The notes under the pieces were generated by a model. That model saw only the letters and a program-made list of their open reading frames with translations. It made no database searches and was not told the DNA's origin. Shown here piece after piece: positions 36,197 to 44,258 of a DNA stretch of 64,000 nt; the first letter of the stretch is position 1; each line of letters starts with the position of its first letter. Source of the stretch: Chloroflexota bacterium (GTDB lineage: Bacteria > Chloroflexota > Anaerolineae > Anaerolineales > UBA11579); assembly GCA_016191875.1 (NCBI GenBank), contig JACPVG010000009.1, forward strand, positions 20,647-84,646. Reading direction: 5' to 3'. The translations under genes and the position numbers were made by a program.

Positions 36197-36997
36197 TCAC
36201 CCGCGGCTTGCCTTTTGCAGTCCGGCCTGCAACGCCAGGTTTCCGGCAGTGAACCCGGCCAGCAATACAAACCACAGGATATCGCTAACCTCTGCCAGTG
36301 AGAACAGGCTGGGGTGGATGATGGAGGCCACCAGCGCCGCACCGGTGAAGGCCCATAGCGAGGGTACGAGAATACGGATGCCGCTCCACGTACGAGCATG
36401 CCCGTAGAGGATACAGCTCAGCCCGTAGGCCAGCAACGGCCCGGCATACACCTGCGCCAGCAGCGGGCTGACCGGCCACGGCCAGACGGTGACCATAAAG
36501 GCAGGCGCGAGCAACAGAGCCAGCGATAGCAGGACGACTAACGCACCTTGCACCTTCAGGAAGTTATACGCCCAGGGCGCCACTTCAGGACCGGGGAATT
36601 CATCTTTGAGAACGCGCGGTTGTTTCCAGAATAACCACAGGCCCAGCAATGGATAGATGATGTAGGACGCAAACCAAATCTGGTCGGGAAGACGGCTCAG
36701 GTCAAAGACCGAAAAATTCAATGCCGAGACCAGAAACAGCAAGCCGGTGAATACTGCCACCAGCAACACGCCCCAGCGCGCTTCAATCAAATAACGGGCG
36801 CGCATGGAGTTAAACATGAACACCGTCCCAAACAGGTAAATCGCTCCGATGAAACGGGCGTGGAGCGGCGGGATTTCCGTCCAGGGCAACACAACCGCCA
36901 ACCATGATGGCGAGAGTAGTCCTGCCACCGCCACCAGCAGAGCAGCCGCGCAAATGACGCCAAAGTACAACTGATACGTTCGTGACACTCTTTCCAT
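36197..36997 (-). CDS. Polytopic membrane protein of unknown function
   Basis: 266 residues with about eight membrane helices (for example LYFGVICAAALLVAVAGLL and LLVAVFTGLLFLVSALNF). Begins MERVSRTYQ; GAGGGA lies just upstream. No domain recognised. The coding style is slightly lower in GC than the neighbours. It lies downstream of the leuS terminator and 41 bases before the P-loop gene. Confidence 0.7.
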   Translation of the reverse strand: MERVSRTYQLYFGVICAAALLVAVAGLLSPSWLAVVLPWTEIPPLHARFIGAIYLFGTVFMFNSMRARYLIEARWGVLLVAVFTGLLFLVSALNFSVFDLSRLPDQIWFASYIIYPLLGLWLFWKQPRVLKDEFPGPEVAPWAYNFLKVQGALVVLLSLALLLAPAFMVTVWPWPVSPLLAQVYAGPLLAYGLSCILYGHARTWSGIRILVPSLWAFTGAALVASIIHPSLFSLAEVSDILWFVLLAGFTAGNLALQAGLQKASRG

Positions 36998-37112
36998 GAG
37001 TCCCTCCTAGGGAACATTGGCCCGCGGGGTTTTATTAACCCGTGCGAGTCGCGAGAGGTAAAGCCGGATGGCTGATTATACAATCGCTGGCAACGCCGTT
37101 CGAGACAAACAA

Positions 37113-37157
37113 GAAACCCGATTTCGGGACACAAGTGTCCTTAAGAAATCGGGTTTC
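37113..37157 (-). terminator. Terminator after leuS
   Basis: GAAACCCGATTTC and GAAATCGGGTTTC form a 13-bp stem with an inner GACAC/GTGTC hairpin. It lies 24 bases after the leuS stop. Confidence 0.75.
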
Positions 37158-37180
37158 TAATATTGCCGGCCCTTCCCAGC

Positions 37181-39649
37181 TTACACGACGATATTCACCA
37201 GCGCGCCGCCGGCCACAATGACCTTCTTTGGCTCTTTACCCTCCAGGAACTTCTGCACGGTCTCGCTCGCCAGCGCAGCCGCCTTCAGGTCTTCTTCGCT
37301 CGTGCCCGCAGCCACCATCAGCTTGTCGCGCAGTTTGCCATTCACCTGCACCACCAGTTCAATTTCATCAACTTTGGCGGCTTCTTCGTCCACCTTCGGC
37401 CACTGTGAGGTGTGAATCGAATACGGCTTGCCGATGCGCCCCCACAGTTCCTCGGCGATGTGCGGCGCAGCCGGGGCCATCATCTGCAGAAAGATCTCCT
37501 GCGCCTCGCGCCACTGGGTGGTGCCGTACGCGCCCTCTTCCTTGAACCGGTACAGGTCGTTGGTCAGTTCCATCAGGCTGCTGATGATGGTGTTGAACTC
37601 GAACTGCTCGTAGTCGCGCGTCACCTGCTTCAGCGTCTGGTGCACGCGGCGGCGCACGTCCTTCAGCATCGCCATCTGCACCGTATTGCCGGGCCCGCCG
37701 GGCTCGGTGAACAGCGCCCATACCCGCCGCAGCCAGCGGCTGGGGCCTTCGATGCCCTGGCTGCTCCACGGCCCGCCCACGTTCCAGCGGGTGAAGAACA
37801 TCAGGTAGGCGCGCACCGCGTCCGCGCCGTACTGCGCCACCAGTTCATCCGGCGAGACCACGTTGCCCTTGGATTTGGACATCTTGGCGCTATCCTCGCC
37901 CAGTACGCTGCCCTGGTTGCGCAGTTGCAGCATGGGTTCCGGCCCTTCGGCGATGCCCATATCCCGCAGCGCCTTGTGGAAGAAGCGCGTGTAGATCAGG
38001 TGCATGGTGGCATGCTCGATGCCGCCGGTGTAAGTATCCACCGGCATCCAGTAGTTGTATTCCTTCATGTCCACCGGCCCTTCAGCGTACTGCGGGCTCA
38101 GGTAGCGCAGATGGTACCACGACGAGCACATGAACGTGTCCATCGTGTCGGTATCGCGCTCGGCCGGTTCGTCGCACACCGGGCAGGGTACGGTTTTCCA
38201 GGTGGCGTGCAGTTTCAGCGGACTTTCGCCGGTCGGCTTCCATTCGATGTCATCCGGCAGCAGCACCGGCAACTGGTCTTCCGGCACGGCGACGATGCCG
38301 CAGGTCTTGCAGTGGATCATCGGGATGGGCGCGCCCCAGTAGCGCTGGCGGGAGATCAGCCAATCGCGCAGCCGGTAGTTCACCGATGCCTCGCCAAATT
38401 TCTGCTTTTCCAGCCACTCGGTGACGGCTTTGATGGCCGGGTTGGCGCCCCCCTTAGCCTCGGTGGCGGGCGTGCCGTCGAACGGGCCGCTGTTGACCAT
38501 CACGCCTTCGTGCGGCCAGGCGGCCTCCAGGTCTGCGCCCTCCCATGCCTCACCCTCGGGGCGGATGACGACCCGCACCTCCAGGCCGTACTTGCGGGCG
38601 AACTCGAAGTCGCGTTGGTCGTGGGCTGGCACGGCCATGATGGCGCCGGTGCCATAGGTCAGCAGCACGTAGTCGGCGATCCACACCGGGATGCGCTCGC
38701 CGTTGACCGGGTTGACGGCATAGCCGCCGGTGAACACGCCGGTCTTCTCTTTGTCTGTGGCTTCGCGCTCGATGTCGCTCTGGCGCGTGGCGGCGAACTT
38801 GTATTCCTCGACCGCGGCGCGTTGTTCTTCGGTGGTGATCTTCTCGACCAGCGGATGCTCGGGGGCCAGCACCATGAAGGTTGCGCCCCACAGCGTATCC
38901 GGCCGGGTGGTGAACACCCCGATGGAATCGCCGCCTTCGGTCTTGAAGAACACCCGCGCCCCTTCCGAGCGCCCGATCCAATTCGTTTGCAGGGTCTGGA
39001 CGCGCTCCGGCCAGTCGATGCCCTCAAAATACAGCAATTCCTCGGCGTAGTCGGTGATCTTGAAGAACCACTGCTCCAGTTCCTTCTTGATCACCGGCGT
39101 GCCGCAGCGCTCGCACACGCGGTCCTCCCCCACCACCTGCTCGCGCGCCAGGGTGGTGTTGTCGGTCGGGCACCAGTCCACAGCGGCGCGCTTGCGGTAG
39201 GCCATGCCGTGCTTGAACAGTTGCAGGAAGAACCATTGCGTCCACTTGTAGTATTCCGGGTCGGCCGAGACGGCCTCGCGCCGCCAGTCGAACATCGCGC
39301 CCATGGTTTTCATCTGGGCGCGCATGTTCTCAATGTTCCTGTAGGTCCACTCCTTGGGGTGGATGTTGCGCTTGATGGCGGCGTTCTCGGCCGGCAGGCC
39401 GAAGGCGTCAAAGCCCATCGGGAACAGCACATTGTAGCCCTGCATGCGCTTGAAGCGGGCGCGGGCGTCGGAGGGCGTCATGGCGAACCAGTGGCCCATG
39501 TGCAGGTCGCCGCTGGGATAGGGCAGCATCGTCAGCGCATAGAACTTGGGGCGGCTTTCATCGATATCGGCATGGTACAGCCCATCGGCTTCCCATTTGG
39601 CCTGCCACTTGGGTTCGATCTCGCCGGGGTGGTAGTGATTGTCGGTCAT
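37181..39649 (-). CDS. leuS: Leucyl-tRNA synthetase
   Basis: 822 residues, standard bacterial length. Charges tRNA-Leu. The HIGH motif appears as HMGHWFA (near residue 56) and the KMSKS loop as KMSKSKGNVVS (near 590). The editing domain is intact around YGTGAIMAVPAHDQRDFEFA, which includes the conserved threonine and aspartate region. The C-terminal anticodon-binding domain ends KKVIVAGGALVNIVV. Transcription is controlled by the leucine T-box upstream. Confidence 0.97.
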   Translation of the reverse strand: MTDNHYHPGEIEPKWQAKWEADGLYHADIDESRPKFYALTMLPYPSGDLHMGHWFAMTPSDARARFKRMQGYNVLFPMGFDAFGLPAENAAIKRNIHPKEWTYRNIENMRAQMKTMGAMFDWRREAVSADPEYYKWTQWFFLQLFKHGMAYRKRAAVDWCPTDNTTLAREQVVGEDRVCERCGTPVIKKELEQWFFKITDYAEELLYFEGIDWPERVQTLQTNWIGRSEGARVFFKTEGGDSIGVFTTRPDTLWGATFMVLAPEHPLVEKITTEEQRAAVEEYKFAATRQSDIEREATDKEKTGVFTGGYAVNPVNGERIPVWIADYVLLTYGTGAIMAVPAHDQRDFEFARKYGLEVRVVIRPEGEAWEGADLEAAWPHEGVMVNSGPFDGTPATEAKGGANPAIKAVTEWLEKQKFGEASVNYRLRDWLISRQRYWGAPIPMIHCKTCGIVAVPEDQLPVLLPDDIEWKPTGESPLKLHATWKTVPCPVCDEPAERDTDTMDTFMCSSWYHLRYLSPQYAEGPVDMKEYNYWMPVDTYTGGIEHATMHLIYTRFFHKALRDMGIAEGPEPMLQLRNQGSVLGEDSAKMSKSKGNVVSPDELVAQYGADAVRAYLMFFTRWNVGGPWSSQGIEGPSRWLRRVWALFTEPGGPGNTVQMAMLKDVRRRVHQTLKQVTRDYEQFEFNTIISSLMELTNDLYRFKEEGAYGTTQWREAQEIFLQMMAPAAPHIAEELWGRIGKPYSIHTSQWPKVDEEAAKVDEIELVVQVNGKLRDKLMVAAGTSEEDLKAAALASETVQKFLEGKEPKKVIVAGGALVNIVV

Positions 39650-39677
39650 AGCATCTTCTCCTTGAAGAGCCGTGGAA

Positions 39678-39803
39678 CTAAGAGGTCAAGGTCAACGAGT
39701 TGCTGAGGCAACGTGGTACGGGGGAAACACGGAGGCGCGCGGGAGCCTGCCCGCGGAGGAAAGAGCGGGCCACAGGTATTCCGGATTTCTTCTTCGCTTC
39801 CAT
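39678..39803 (-). other. 41-codon open frame between the T-box and leuS
   Basis: ATG at 39803 preceded by AGGAGG with a 6-base spacer, starting MEAKKKSGIPVARSF and ending SNSLTLTS, 28 bases before leuS. It lies downstream of the T-box terminator so would be made with leuS. The strong ribosome site is the only evidence for translation. The rest of the leader shows no other feature. Confidence 0.3.
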
Positions 39804-39872
39804 TCCAGCCTCCTGATTGGGTTCAACGAAGCAGTCCGCTGAACTCGCACCTCGTTGCCTCATTGACACGAT

Positions 39873-40174
39873 TAAAACAAACGTCCCTGATGAAATCAGG
39901 GACGAAAGGGGCGCTTCCGCGGTACCACCCTGGTTGCCGGTGCGAGGACCGGCCAACTCAGTTACGCGTTATCGGGCGTTCCCGCCGCTCACTAGTGTTG
40001 TTTCGCGAGCAGGGTCGTGCCCCGGTTACCGGGGCGGGCAGGCGAGTTCGGCCTTGTGCGGTCTGCGGACGCCTGCCGGGCTTGCACCCTTGGCGAACGC
40101 CTCCGGCGTTCGCTTAGAATTGGGCTTTGCCCAACTCCGCCCGGCTCTCTGGCAGATGGCCTACTACTCCTGCC
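39873..40174 (-). promoter_or_regulatory. Leucine T-box riboswitch controlling leuS
   Basis: All key parts are visible on the minus strand. Stem I: GGCAGG, AGTAGTA, GGCC on the 5' side opposite GGCC, GAACTCG, CCTGCC on the 3' side (40174 to 40037). This gives the AGTA/GAA loop E motif and the specifier CTC (leucine) at 40044-40046. The AGAGAG bulge is at 40145-40150 and the apical GGGTGCAA at 40082-40089. The T-box sequence GGGTGGTACCGCG is at 39918-39930. The terminator is GTCCCTGAT/ATCAGGGAC (39883-39903) with a T-rich tail to 39873. Uncharged tRNA-Leu should favour the antiterminator and leuS expression. Two extra hairpins are inserted in the apical loop. Confidence 0.95.
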
Positions 40175-40246
40175 GACCAGTTGCTATTCGTTTGTACTGA
40201 GTTGCCTGCGGCAACTGCGAGTCAAATTGCCTTCGGCTATTTGACC
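40091..40246. repeat. Cluster of short hairpins, three with a GCCTNCGGC core
   Basis: Three hairpins share the core GCCTNCGGC: GCGAACGCC/GGCGTTCGC (40093-40113), AGTTGCC/GGCAACT (about 40200-40216) and GTCAAATTGCC/GGCTATTTGAC (about 40221-40245). On the plus strand each core would fold as a UNCG-type tetraloop. A fourth hairpin with a TTT loop (GAATTGGGC/GCCCAACTC) is at 40117-40137. The first and fourth lie inside the T-box Stem I apex. The segment between tRNA-Ala and the riboswitch holds no gene. Confidence 0.65.
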
Positions 40247-40248
40247 AG

Positions 40249-40321
40249 TGGACCCAGAGGGATTCGAACCCTCGACCTTCTCAATGCCATTGAGACGCGC
40301 TCCCAACTGCGCTATGGGCCC
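40249..40321 (-). tRNA. tRNA-Ala (anticodon GGC)
   Basis: On the minus strand the acceptor GGGCCCA pairs with TGGGTCC, with discriminator A. The D arm is GCGC-AGTTGGGA-GCGC, the anticodon arm TCTCA-ATGGCAT-TGAGA gives GGC, and the T arm is GAGGG-TTCGAAT-CCCTC. 73 bases; CCA not encoded. Confidence 0.96.
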
Positions 40322-40411
40322 GTACATTCCTCGCTGCGCTCGGAATGACTTGGAGTTTCCGACTTCGTCGCAAACTCCAGCCGGTGATCTTAAACCTACC
40401 GCCTGGTACAG

Positions 40412-40484
40412 TGGACCTGGCGGGATTCGAACCCGCGACCTCTTCAGTGCGATTGAAGCGCGCTCCCAACTGCGCTACAGGCCC
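40412..40484 (-). tRNA. tRNA-Ala (anticodon CGC)
   Basis: Acceptor GGGCCTG/CAGGTCC with discriminator A; anticodon arm CTTCA-ATCGCAC-TGAAG gives CGC; T arm GCGGG-TTCGAAT-CCCGC. Nearly identical body to the GGC isoacceptor downstream, so the two arose by duplication. The spacer between them contains CATTCC/GGAATG and TGGAGTTT/AAACTCCA hairpins. Confidence 0.96.
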
Positions 40485-40573
40485 GGGTCCTGGTCAGGGA
40501 TGGATTGTACCTGAACGCACAGAGAGTGTCAAGCAACGTTGTGCGCGCGGGCAGGGCTTTCTCAAAGTCGCGG

Positions 40574-40618
40574 GTAGGGACAGGTTTAAGGATGCGAAGC
40601 ATCCCAACCTGTCCCTAC
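40574..40618. repeat. Intergenic palindrome, GTAGGGACAGGTT family
   Basis: Outer arms GTAGGGACAGGTT and AACCTGTCCCTAC surround an inner GGATGC-GAA-GCATCC hairpin. The outer arms recur at 55887-55914 and the inner part (AGGTTTAAGGATGC) recurs on the other strand at 42944-42992. The 263-base gap from 40485 to 40747 has no other feature. Confidence 0.75.
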
Positions 40619-40747
40619 GCCATTTACGTTCCCGGCCTTCCTGACCAATGAAAACCCCCAAAATCTTGCTGTTTTGAGCCAACGCAGCACAAAGAGATTC
40701 TCTTGTCAATCGACTTTGAGAAGGCCATATGCGCGCGGGTTCGGCGA

Positions 40748-41677
40748 CTAATCAAACACCACCAGCCCGCGCCACTGCGCCAGCGTCGCCTCGCTCACGC
40801 CCGGCACGGCCAGCAGGTCGGCCCAGGCCCTGAACGGCCCGTTCGCCGCGCGGTGCTCCACGATGGCCTCCGCCAGGACAGGCCCCACACCCGGAAGGGC
40901 TTGCAGTTGCGCGGCGTCGGCCGTGTTGATGTGCACCAGTTCCACCCGCCCTTCGGCCTTCTCCGGAACGTGCAGTTGCCCGCCGCCCTCGGCCGGGGCG
41001 TTCAGATCAATGCTGGTCAGGTCGGCGTTGGCGGTCGCGCCGCCGGCCGCCTCCAGCACATCGGCCAGCGTGCTGCCCGCCGCGACCTGCACCGTAGAAT
41101 CCGGCTGGGCCACCGCGCCGGTCACGTACAGGCTGAGCGAACCGAACAGCGGCAACGGCGTGGGCGATTCGTGGGGCGCGGTTGTGGTGGGCGTTTGCGT
41201 CCACAGGAGTTCGGGGATCAGCGTGGGAGCCTGAACCGGCGTGGCGGTCGGTGCCCACTCCACGGCGCTGTCGAGTGGGATGGCAAGCAGGTCGCCCAGG
41301 TAAAGGGTCAATCCGGCCGCCGAATCCGGCACGGTGAACAGCAGTTTGCCGTCGATGAGCGTGGATGTACGGTCGAGGTCGCCGCCCTCATAACCCAGCG
41401 CCCACTCGCCGTTCGCCAGGTTCGTGCTATTCCCCATCCTGCCCGCGCTGGGGATGTCGCCGCCGCGCACTTCGACCTCGACCAGCACAATATCGAAGCC
41501 CGGGTTGGCGGTCATGGCCTGGTCGATCGCCTGGATCTCATAGCGGTCGGTGCGCTCGATGCGCGTAACCCGCACCTGGCCGTCTTCCACATCGACAAAT
41601 GAATCCAGGCCGGGCACGCCCCCGCCGCAGGCGGCCAGCAAGGCCGCAAGAACGCCAGTGACAAGAGCCTTTCGCAT
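40748..41677 (-). CDS. ComEA-like lipoprotein with SLBB and helix-hairpin-helix domains
   Basis: 309 residues. The signal peptide ends in the lipobox LLAAC (residues 13-17), so it should be anchored to the membrane. A beta-rich domain (about 25-135) resembles DUF4352-type extracellular modules. After a Thr/Pro linker comes an SLBB-like domain (SLYVTGAVAQPDSTVQVAAG) and the ComEA double helix-hairpin-helix (VHINTADAAQLQALPGVGPV, then DLLAVPGVSEATLAQWRGL). ComEA binds incoming DNA. The extra domain and lipid anchor replace the usual single membrane helix. With dprA nearby, DNA uptake is the best guess. Confidence 0.85.
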   Translation of the reverse strand: MRKALVTGVLAALLAACGGGVPGLDSFVDVEDGQVRVTRIERTDRYEIQAIDQAMTANPGFDIVLVEVEVRGGDIPSAGRMGNSTNLANGEWALGYEGGDLDRTSTLIDGKLLFTVPDSAAGLTLYLGDLLAIPLDSAVEWAPTATPVQAPTLIPELLWTQTPTTTAPHESPTPLPLFGSLSLYVTGAVAQPDSTVQVAAGSTLADVLEAAGGATANADLTSIDLNAPAEGGGQLHVPEKAEGRVELVHINTADAAQLQALPGVGPVLAEAIVEHRAANGPFRAWADLLAVPGVSEATLAQWRGLVVFD

Positions 41678-41746
41678 GGGTCGGTCCTCCTACAAAACAG
41701 ATTGCCGGAATTCTATCACCGCGCATCCGGTGGCCCCAATCAGCGA

Positions 41747-41752
41747 TACAAT
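41747..41752 (+). promoter_or_regulatory. Candidate -10 box (TACAAT)
   Basis: TACAAT lies 35 bases before the ATG at 41788. The same hexamer precedes other plus-strand genes (49058, about 59220), so it may be a usual -10 form here. Confidence 0.35.
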
Positions 41753-41787
41753 AGGCGCAGCATTGGCCTCAAGCAAGGAGCAAGTCT

Positions 41788-42933
41788 ATGGCGCACAAGG
41801 GCTACCTGATCGTCGCCGACATCACCGGCTATACTGCCTATCTGAGCACGTCGGAACTCGACCATGCCCAGGAAATCCTGGAAAGCCTGATCAACACGAT
41901 TCTTAAACGCATTCACCCGCCGATGATCCTCTCGCGCACCGAGGGCGACGCGGTCTTCGCCTACACCCTGGACGATTCGTTCCTGCAGGGGCAGACCATG
42001 CTGGAGGCCCTGGAGCAGATCTACTGCTCGTTCGCCACCGAACTGGAGCAAAACCGCATCAACACCACCTGCGACTGCCAGGCCTGCCGCAACATGCCCA
42101 ACCTCGACCTCAAGCTGGTCATCCACTTCGGCGAGTTCGGCCTGCAGAAGCTTGGCAACCACACCGAACTCATTGGCAGCGACGTGAACCTCACCCACCG
42201 TTTGCTGAAGAATCACGTTATCGAGCAAACCGGCATCGCGGCCTACGCCTTCATTTCCGAGGCCGCCATCCGCGCCATGGGGCTGGAGGAATACGCCGCC
42301 CAGATGGTCAGGCACGCCGAGACCTACGACCACCTCGGCACGGTGCATGGCTATGTCTACGACCTGAAAGGCGTCTACGAGCGCGACCGCCAGAAACGGC
42401 GGCTGACCATCGGGCCGGAACAGGCTGACATCACCCACAGCATCACCCTGCCCATCCCGCCGGCTCTGGTCTGGGACTACATCAACGAGCCTGAATTCCG
42501 CTCGCGCTTCCGCTTCTCCGAGTCCAGCCAGGTCTCCGGCCGCCAGAAAGGCCGCATGGCGGAAGGCGCCACCTATCATTGTGTGCATGGTGACTTGTTG
42601 TTCTATGAAAAGATCGTCGACTGGCAGCCCTTTGAGTATGTGACCATCGAAGGCAGCCACCGCACCTCCGGGATGGACGTGGTCTACTATTTCACCATCT
42701 ACCTCGAGCCGATCGAGGAAGGCACGCGGCTCACCGTACACCTCACACCCACCCGCGCCCGACGCGCCGCGTTCGCCCCGCTGGCGGCGCTGCTCTGGCG
42801 TACACGCCTGCGGCCGAATTTCCAGCACAGCGTGAGCGGCTCCTACGATTACCTCCAGAAGTTGATCGCCGAGGAGCAAAACAGCGGCCGTTTGAAGATG
42901 CGCGCCATCGCCGCGCAGGCCGTGCCCGCCTGA
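41788..42933 (+). CDS. DUF2652 (nucleotide-cyclase-like) plus SRPBCC-domain protein
   Basis: 381 residues. The N-terminal part matches DUF2652: GYLIVADITGYTAYLSTSEL, SRTEGDAVFAY and DVNLTHRLLKNHVI, the pattern of a class III cyclase fold. The second aspartate of a true cyclase appears in the EGDAVF block, but cyclase activity has not been shown for this family as far as I know. A cysteine cluster CDCQACRNMP sits between. The C-terminal part (from about 215) is an SRPBCC/START-like ligand pocket (ITLPIPPALVWDYINEPEF, TYHCVHGDLLFYEKIVDWQP). Single gene with its own promoter. Confidence 0.82.
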   Translation: MAHKGYLIVADITGYTAYLSTSELDHAQEILESLINTILKRIHPPMILSRTEGDAVFAYTLDDSFLQGQTMLEALEQIYCSFATELEQNRINTTCDCQACRNMPNLDLKLVIHFGEFGLQKLGNHTELIGSDVNLTHRLLKNHVIEQTGIAAYAFISEAAIRAMGLEEYAAQMVRHAETYDHLGTVHGYVYDLKGVYERDRQKRRLTIGPEQADITHSITLPIPPALVWDYINEPEFRSRFRFSESSQVSGRQKGRMAEGATYHCVHGDLLFYEKIVDWQPFEYVTIEGSHRTSGMDVVYYFTIYLEPIEEGTRLTVHLTPTRARRAAFAPLAALLWRTRLRPNFQHSVSGSYDYLQKLIAEEQNSGRLKMRAIAAQAVPA

Positions 42934-42943
42934 TTCGGTTTCA

Positions 42944-42992
42944 AGCCTTGCAAAGATTCGGATGCTTTGCATCCTTAAACCTCCGCAAGGCT
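42944..42992. repeat. Intergenic palindrome with GGATGC/GCATCC core
   Basis: Outer arms AGCCTTGC (42944) and GCAAGGCT (42985-42992), inner GGATGC-TTT-GCATCC (42960-42974). The reverse strand shares AGGTTTAAGGATGC with the element at 40574. Lies just after the preceding stop. Confidence 0.7.
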
Positions 42993-43038
42993 GACAGGTA
43001 AGCAAGTAAGAATGGATGCTTCCCCCCTCGGAGGACCG

Positions 43039-43491
43039 ATGAAACCTGCCATCCTCGCCGGCGCGCTGGCCGCTCTCGTCACCGGCATCATCATCACCGC
43101 TCAGGCGGCCCTGCTGGCGCGCAGCGGCGGCACGCTGGGCGCGGCCCGCACCGGTCTGTTCACCTATCTGCTGGGCGGCGCGGCCGCCGCCGCGATCCTG
43201 GCAATCCTCACCCTGCGGCCCGACCGGCCCGTCGCCCCCACGCCAGGCCAGATTCTGGTCGTGGCCGTCGCCGGGTTGATGGGCGTGGCCATCCTCACCG
43301 GCATCGCCTTCTCCGGCCAGCGCGTTGGCGTGGGCGCGGCCCTGGGGGCCATGCTGCTCGGCCAGATGGCCGCCGCCATCCTGGTGGATGCTTTCGGCTG
43401 GGGCGGCGCGGCCATCCCGGTGACCCTGCCGCGCCTGGCGGGCCTGGCAGCGCTGGCCGCCGGGGTGTGGCTGCTCCTGCCGCGCGGTTGA
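43039..43491 (+). CDS. DMT-type membrane protein (YdcZ family)
   Basis: 150 residues. Five hydrophobic helices. The start MKPAILAGALAALVTGIII and QAALLARSGGTLGAARTGLF match the DMT_YdcZ half-transporter pattern. I use the ATG at 43039 because GGAGG lies 6 bases upstream; an in-frame ATG at 43012 precedes that site. Half-size DMT proteins usually dimerise. Substrate unknown. Confidence 0.75.
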   Translation: MKPAILAGALAALVTGIIITAQAALLARSGGTLGAARTGLFTYLLGGAAAAAILAILTLRPDRPVAPTPGQILVVAVAGLMGVAILTGIAFSGQRVGVGAALGAMLLGQMAAAILVDAFGWGGAAIPVTLPRLAGLAALAAGVWLLLPRG

Positions 43492-43507
43492 CCGCACCCG
43501 TGTTCTA

Positions 43508-44176
43508 ATGGAGACCATGAGCGAACAGGAAACCCCCGAGATCCCTGCCCCGCCCACGCGCGTGCAGGTGGCCATCAAACGACTGGAAGACTGGCTGGTG
43601 TGGGTCATCATCACCGGCATCGCCTGGATCGCCGGGCTGGTGCTGGCCGTGGCCCTGCTGGAGACCGCCCTGAGCGCCCTGCCCGCCGCGCTGAGCCTGC
43701 CCCTGGCGCGCCTTCTGGGCGGCGCGCTGCTGGGCCTGGTGCAATGGGCCTACCTGCTGCGCGGCCGCGCCAAACTGCTGCGTTTTCTGGCCGCCAGCGC
43801 CCTGGCCTGGCCGCTGGCCCTGCTGGCCTACGACCTGATCCTGGGCGCCAGCCAGAGCCCGCTGCTGGCGGGGCTGGGCGGGCTGGCAGGCGGCGCAGTG
43901 ATGGGCGCGGTGCAGATGTGGGCGATTCTGGAAGCCGATGAAAAGCGCATCTGGCTGGCGAGCAGCGTGCCCGGCTGGGTGGCGGCGCTGGCGCTCGGCC
44001 GCCAGGCGGTATTCGACGAAGTAGCCCCGCTCGCCAACACCTGGCAGTACAGCCTGCCGCTCGGCATCGGCTGGGTGTTCCTGGCAATGTTGGCGGTGGT
44101 CGCCATCGTGCTGGTGTTCCCGCGGCAGAAGCTTTCTGGCAAGGACATGAAACTGCCGATGTGGCCGAAGAGATAG
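43508..44176 (+). CDS. Polytopic membrane protein of unknown function
   Basis: 222 residues, six to seven hydrophobic helices after a polar N-terminus METMSEQETPEIPAPPTRV. An ATG at 43517 is an alternative start. Gly/Ala-rich repeats such as GGLAGGAVMGAVQMWAIL suggest tight helix packing. Located 16 bases after the DMT gene and perhaps co-transcribed. The TAG stop is formed at the edge of a GATAGCAG microrepeat. Confidence 0.65.
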   Translation: METMSEQETPEIPAPPTRVQVAIKRLEDWLVWVIITGIAWIAGLVLAVALLETALSALPAALSLPLARLLGGALLGLVQWAYLLRGRAKLLRFLAASALAWPLALLAYDLILGASQSPLLAGLGGLAGGAVMGAVQMWAILEADEKRIWLASSVPGWVAALALGRQAVFDEVAPLANTWQYSLPLGIGWVFLAMLAVVAIVLVFPRQKLSGKDMKLPMWPKR

Positions 44177-44235
44177 CAGGCAGCAGATAGCAGATAGCCG
44201 GTAGTAGACAGTAGGTAGTAGTCAGTCTGTGACTA
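44174..44235. repeat. GATAGCA and GTAGTA microrepeats
   Basis: TAGCAGGCAGCAGATAGCAG continues into GATAGCC, GTAGTAGACAGTAGGTAGTA and GTCAGTC units. The first TAG is the stop of the gene before. Related units occur at 49015-49040. Confidence 0.7.
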
Positions 44236-44258
44236 CTCGACCTCAAGACTTCCAGACC

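Noticed and set aside
41740..43620. Minus-strand 626-codon frame covering the DUF2652 gene and the DMT gene
   Set aside because: It spans two convincing plus-strand genes and a palindrome, and has no domain of its own.
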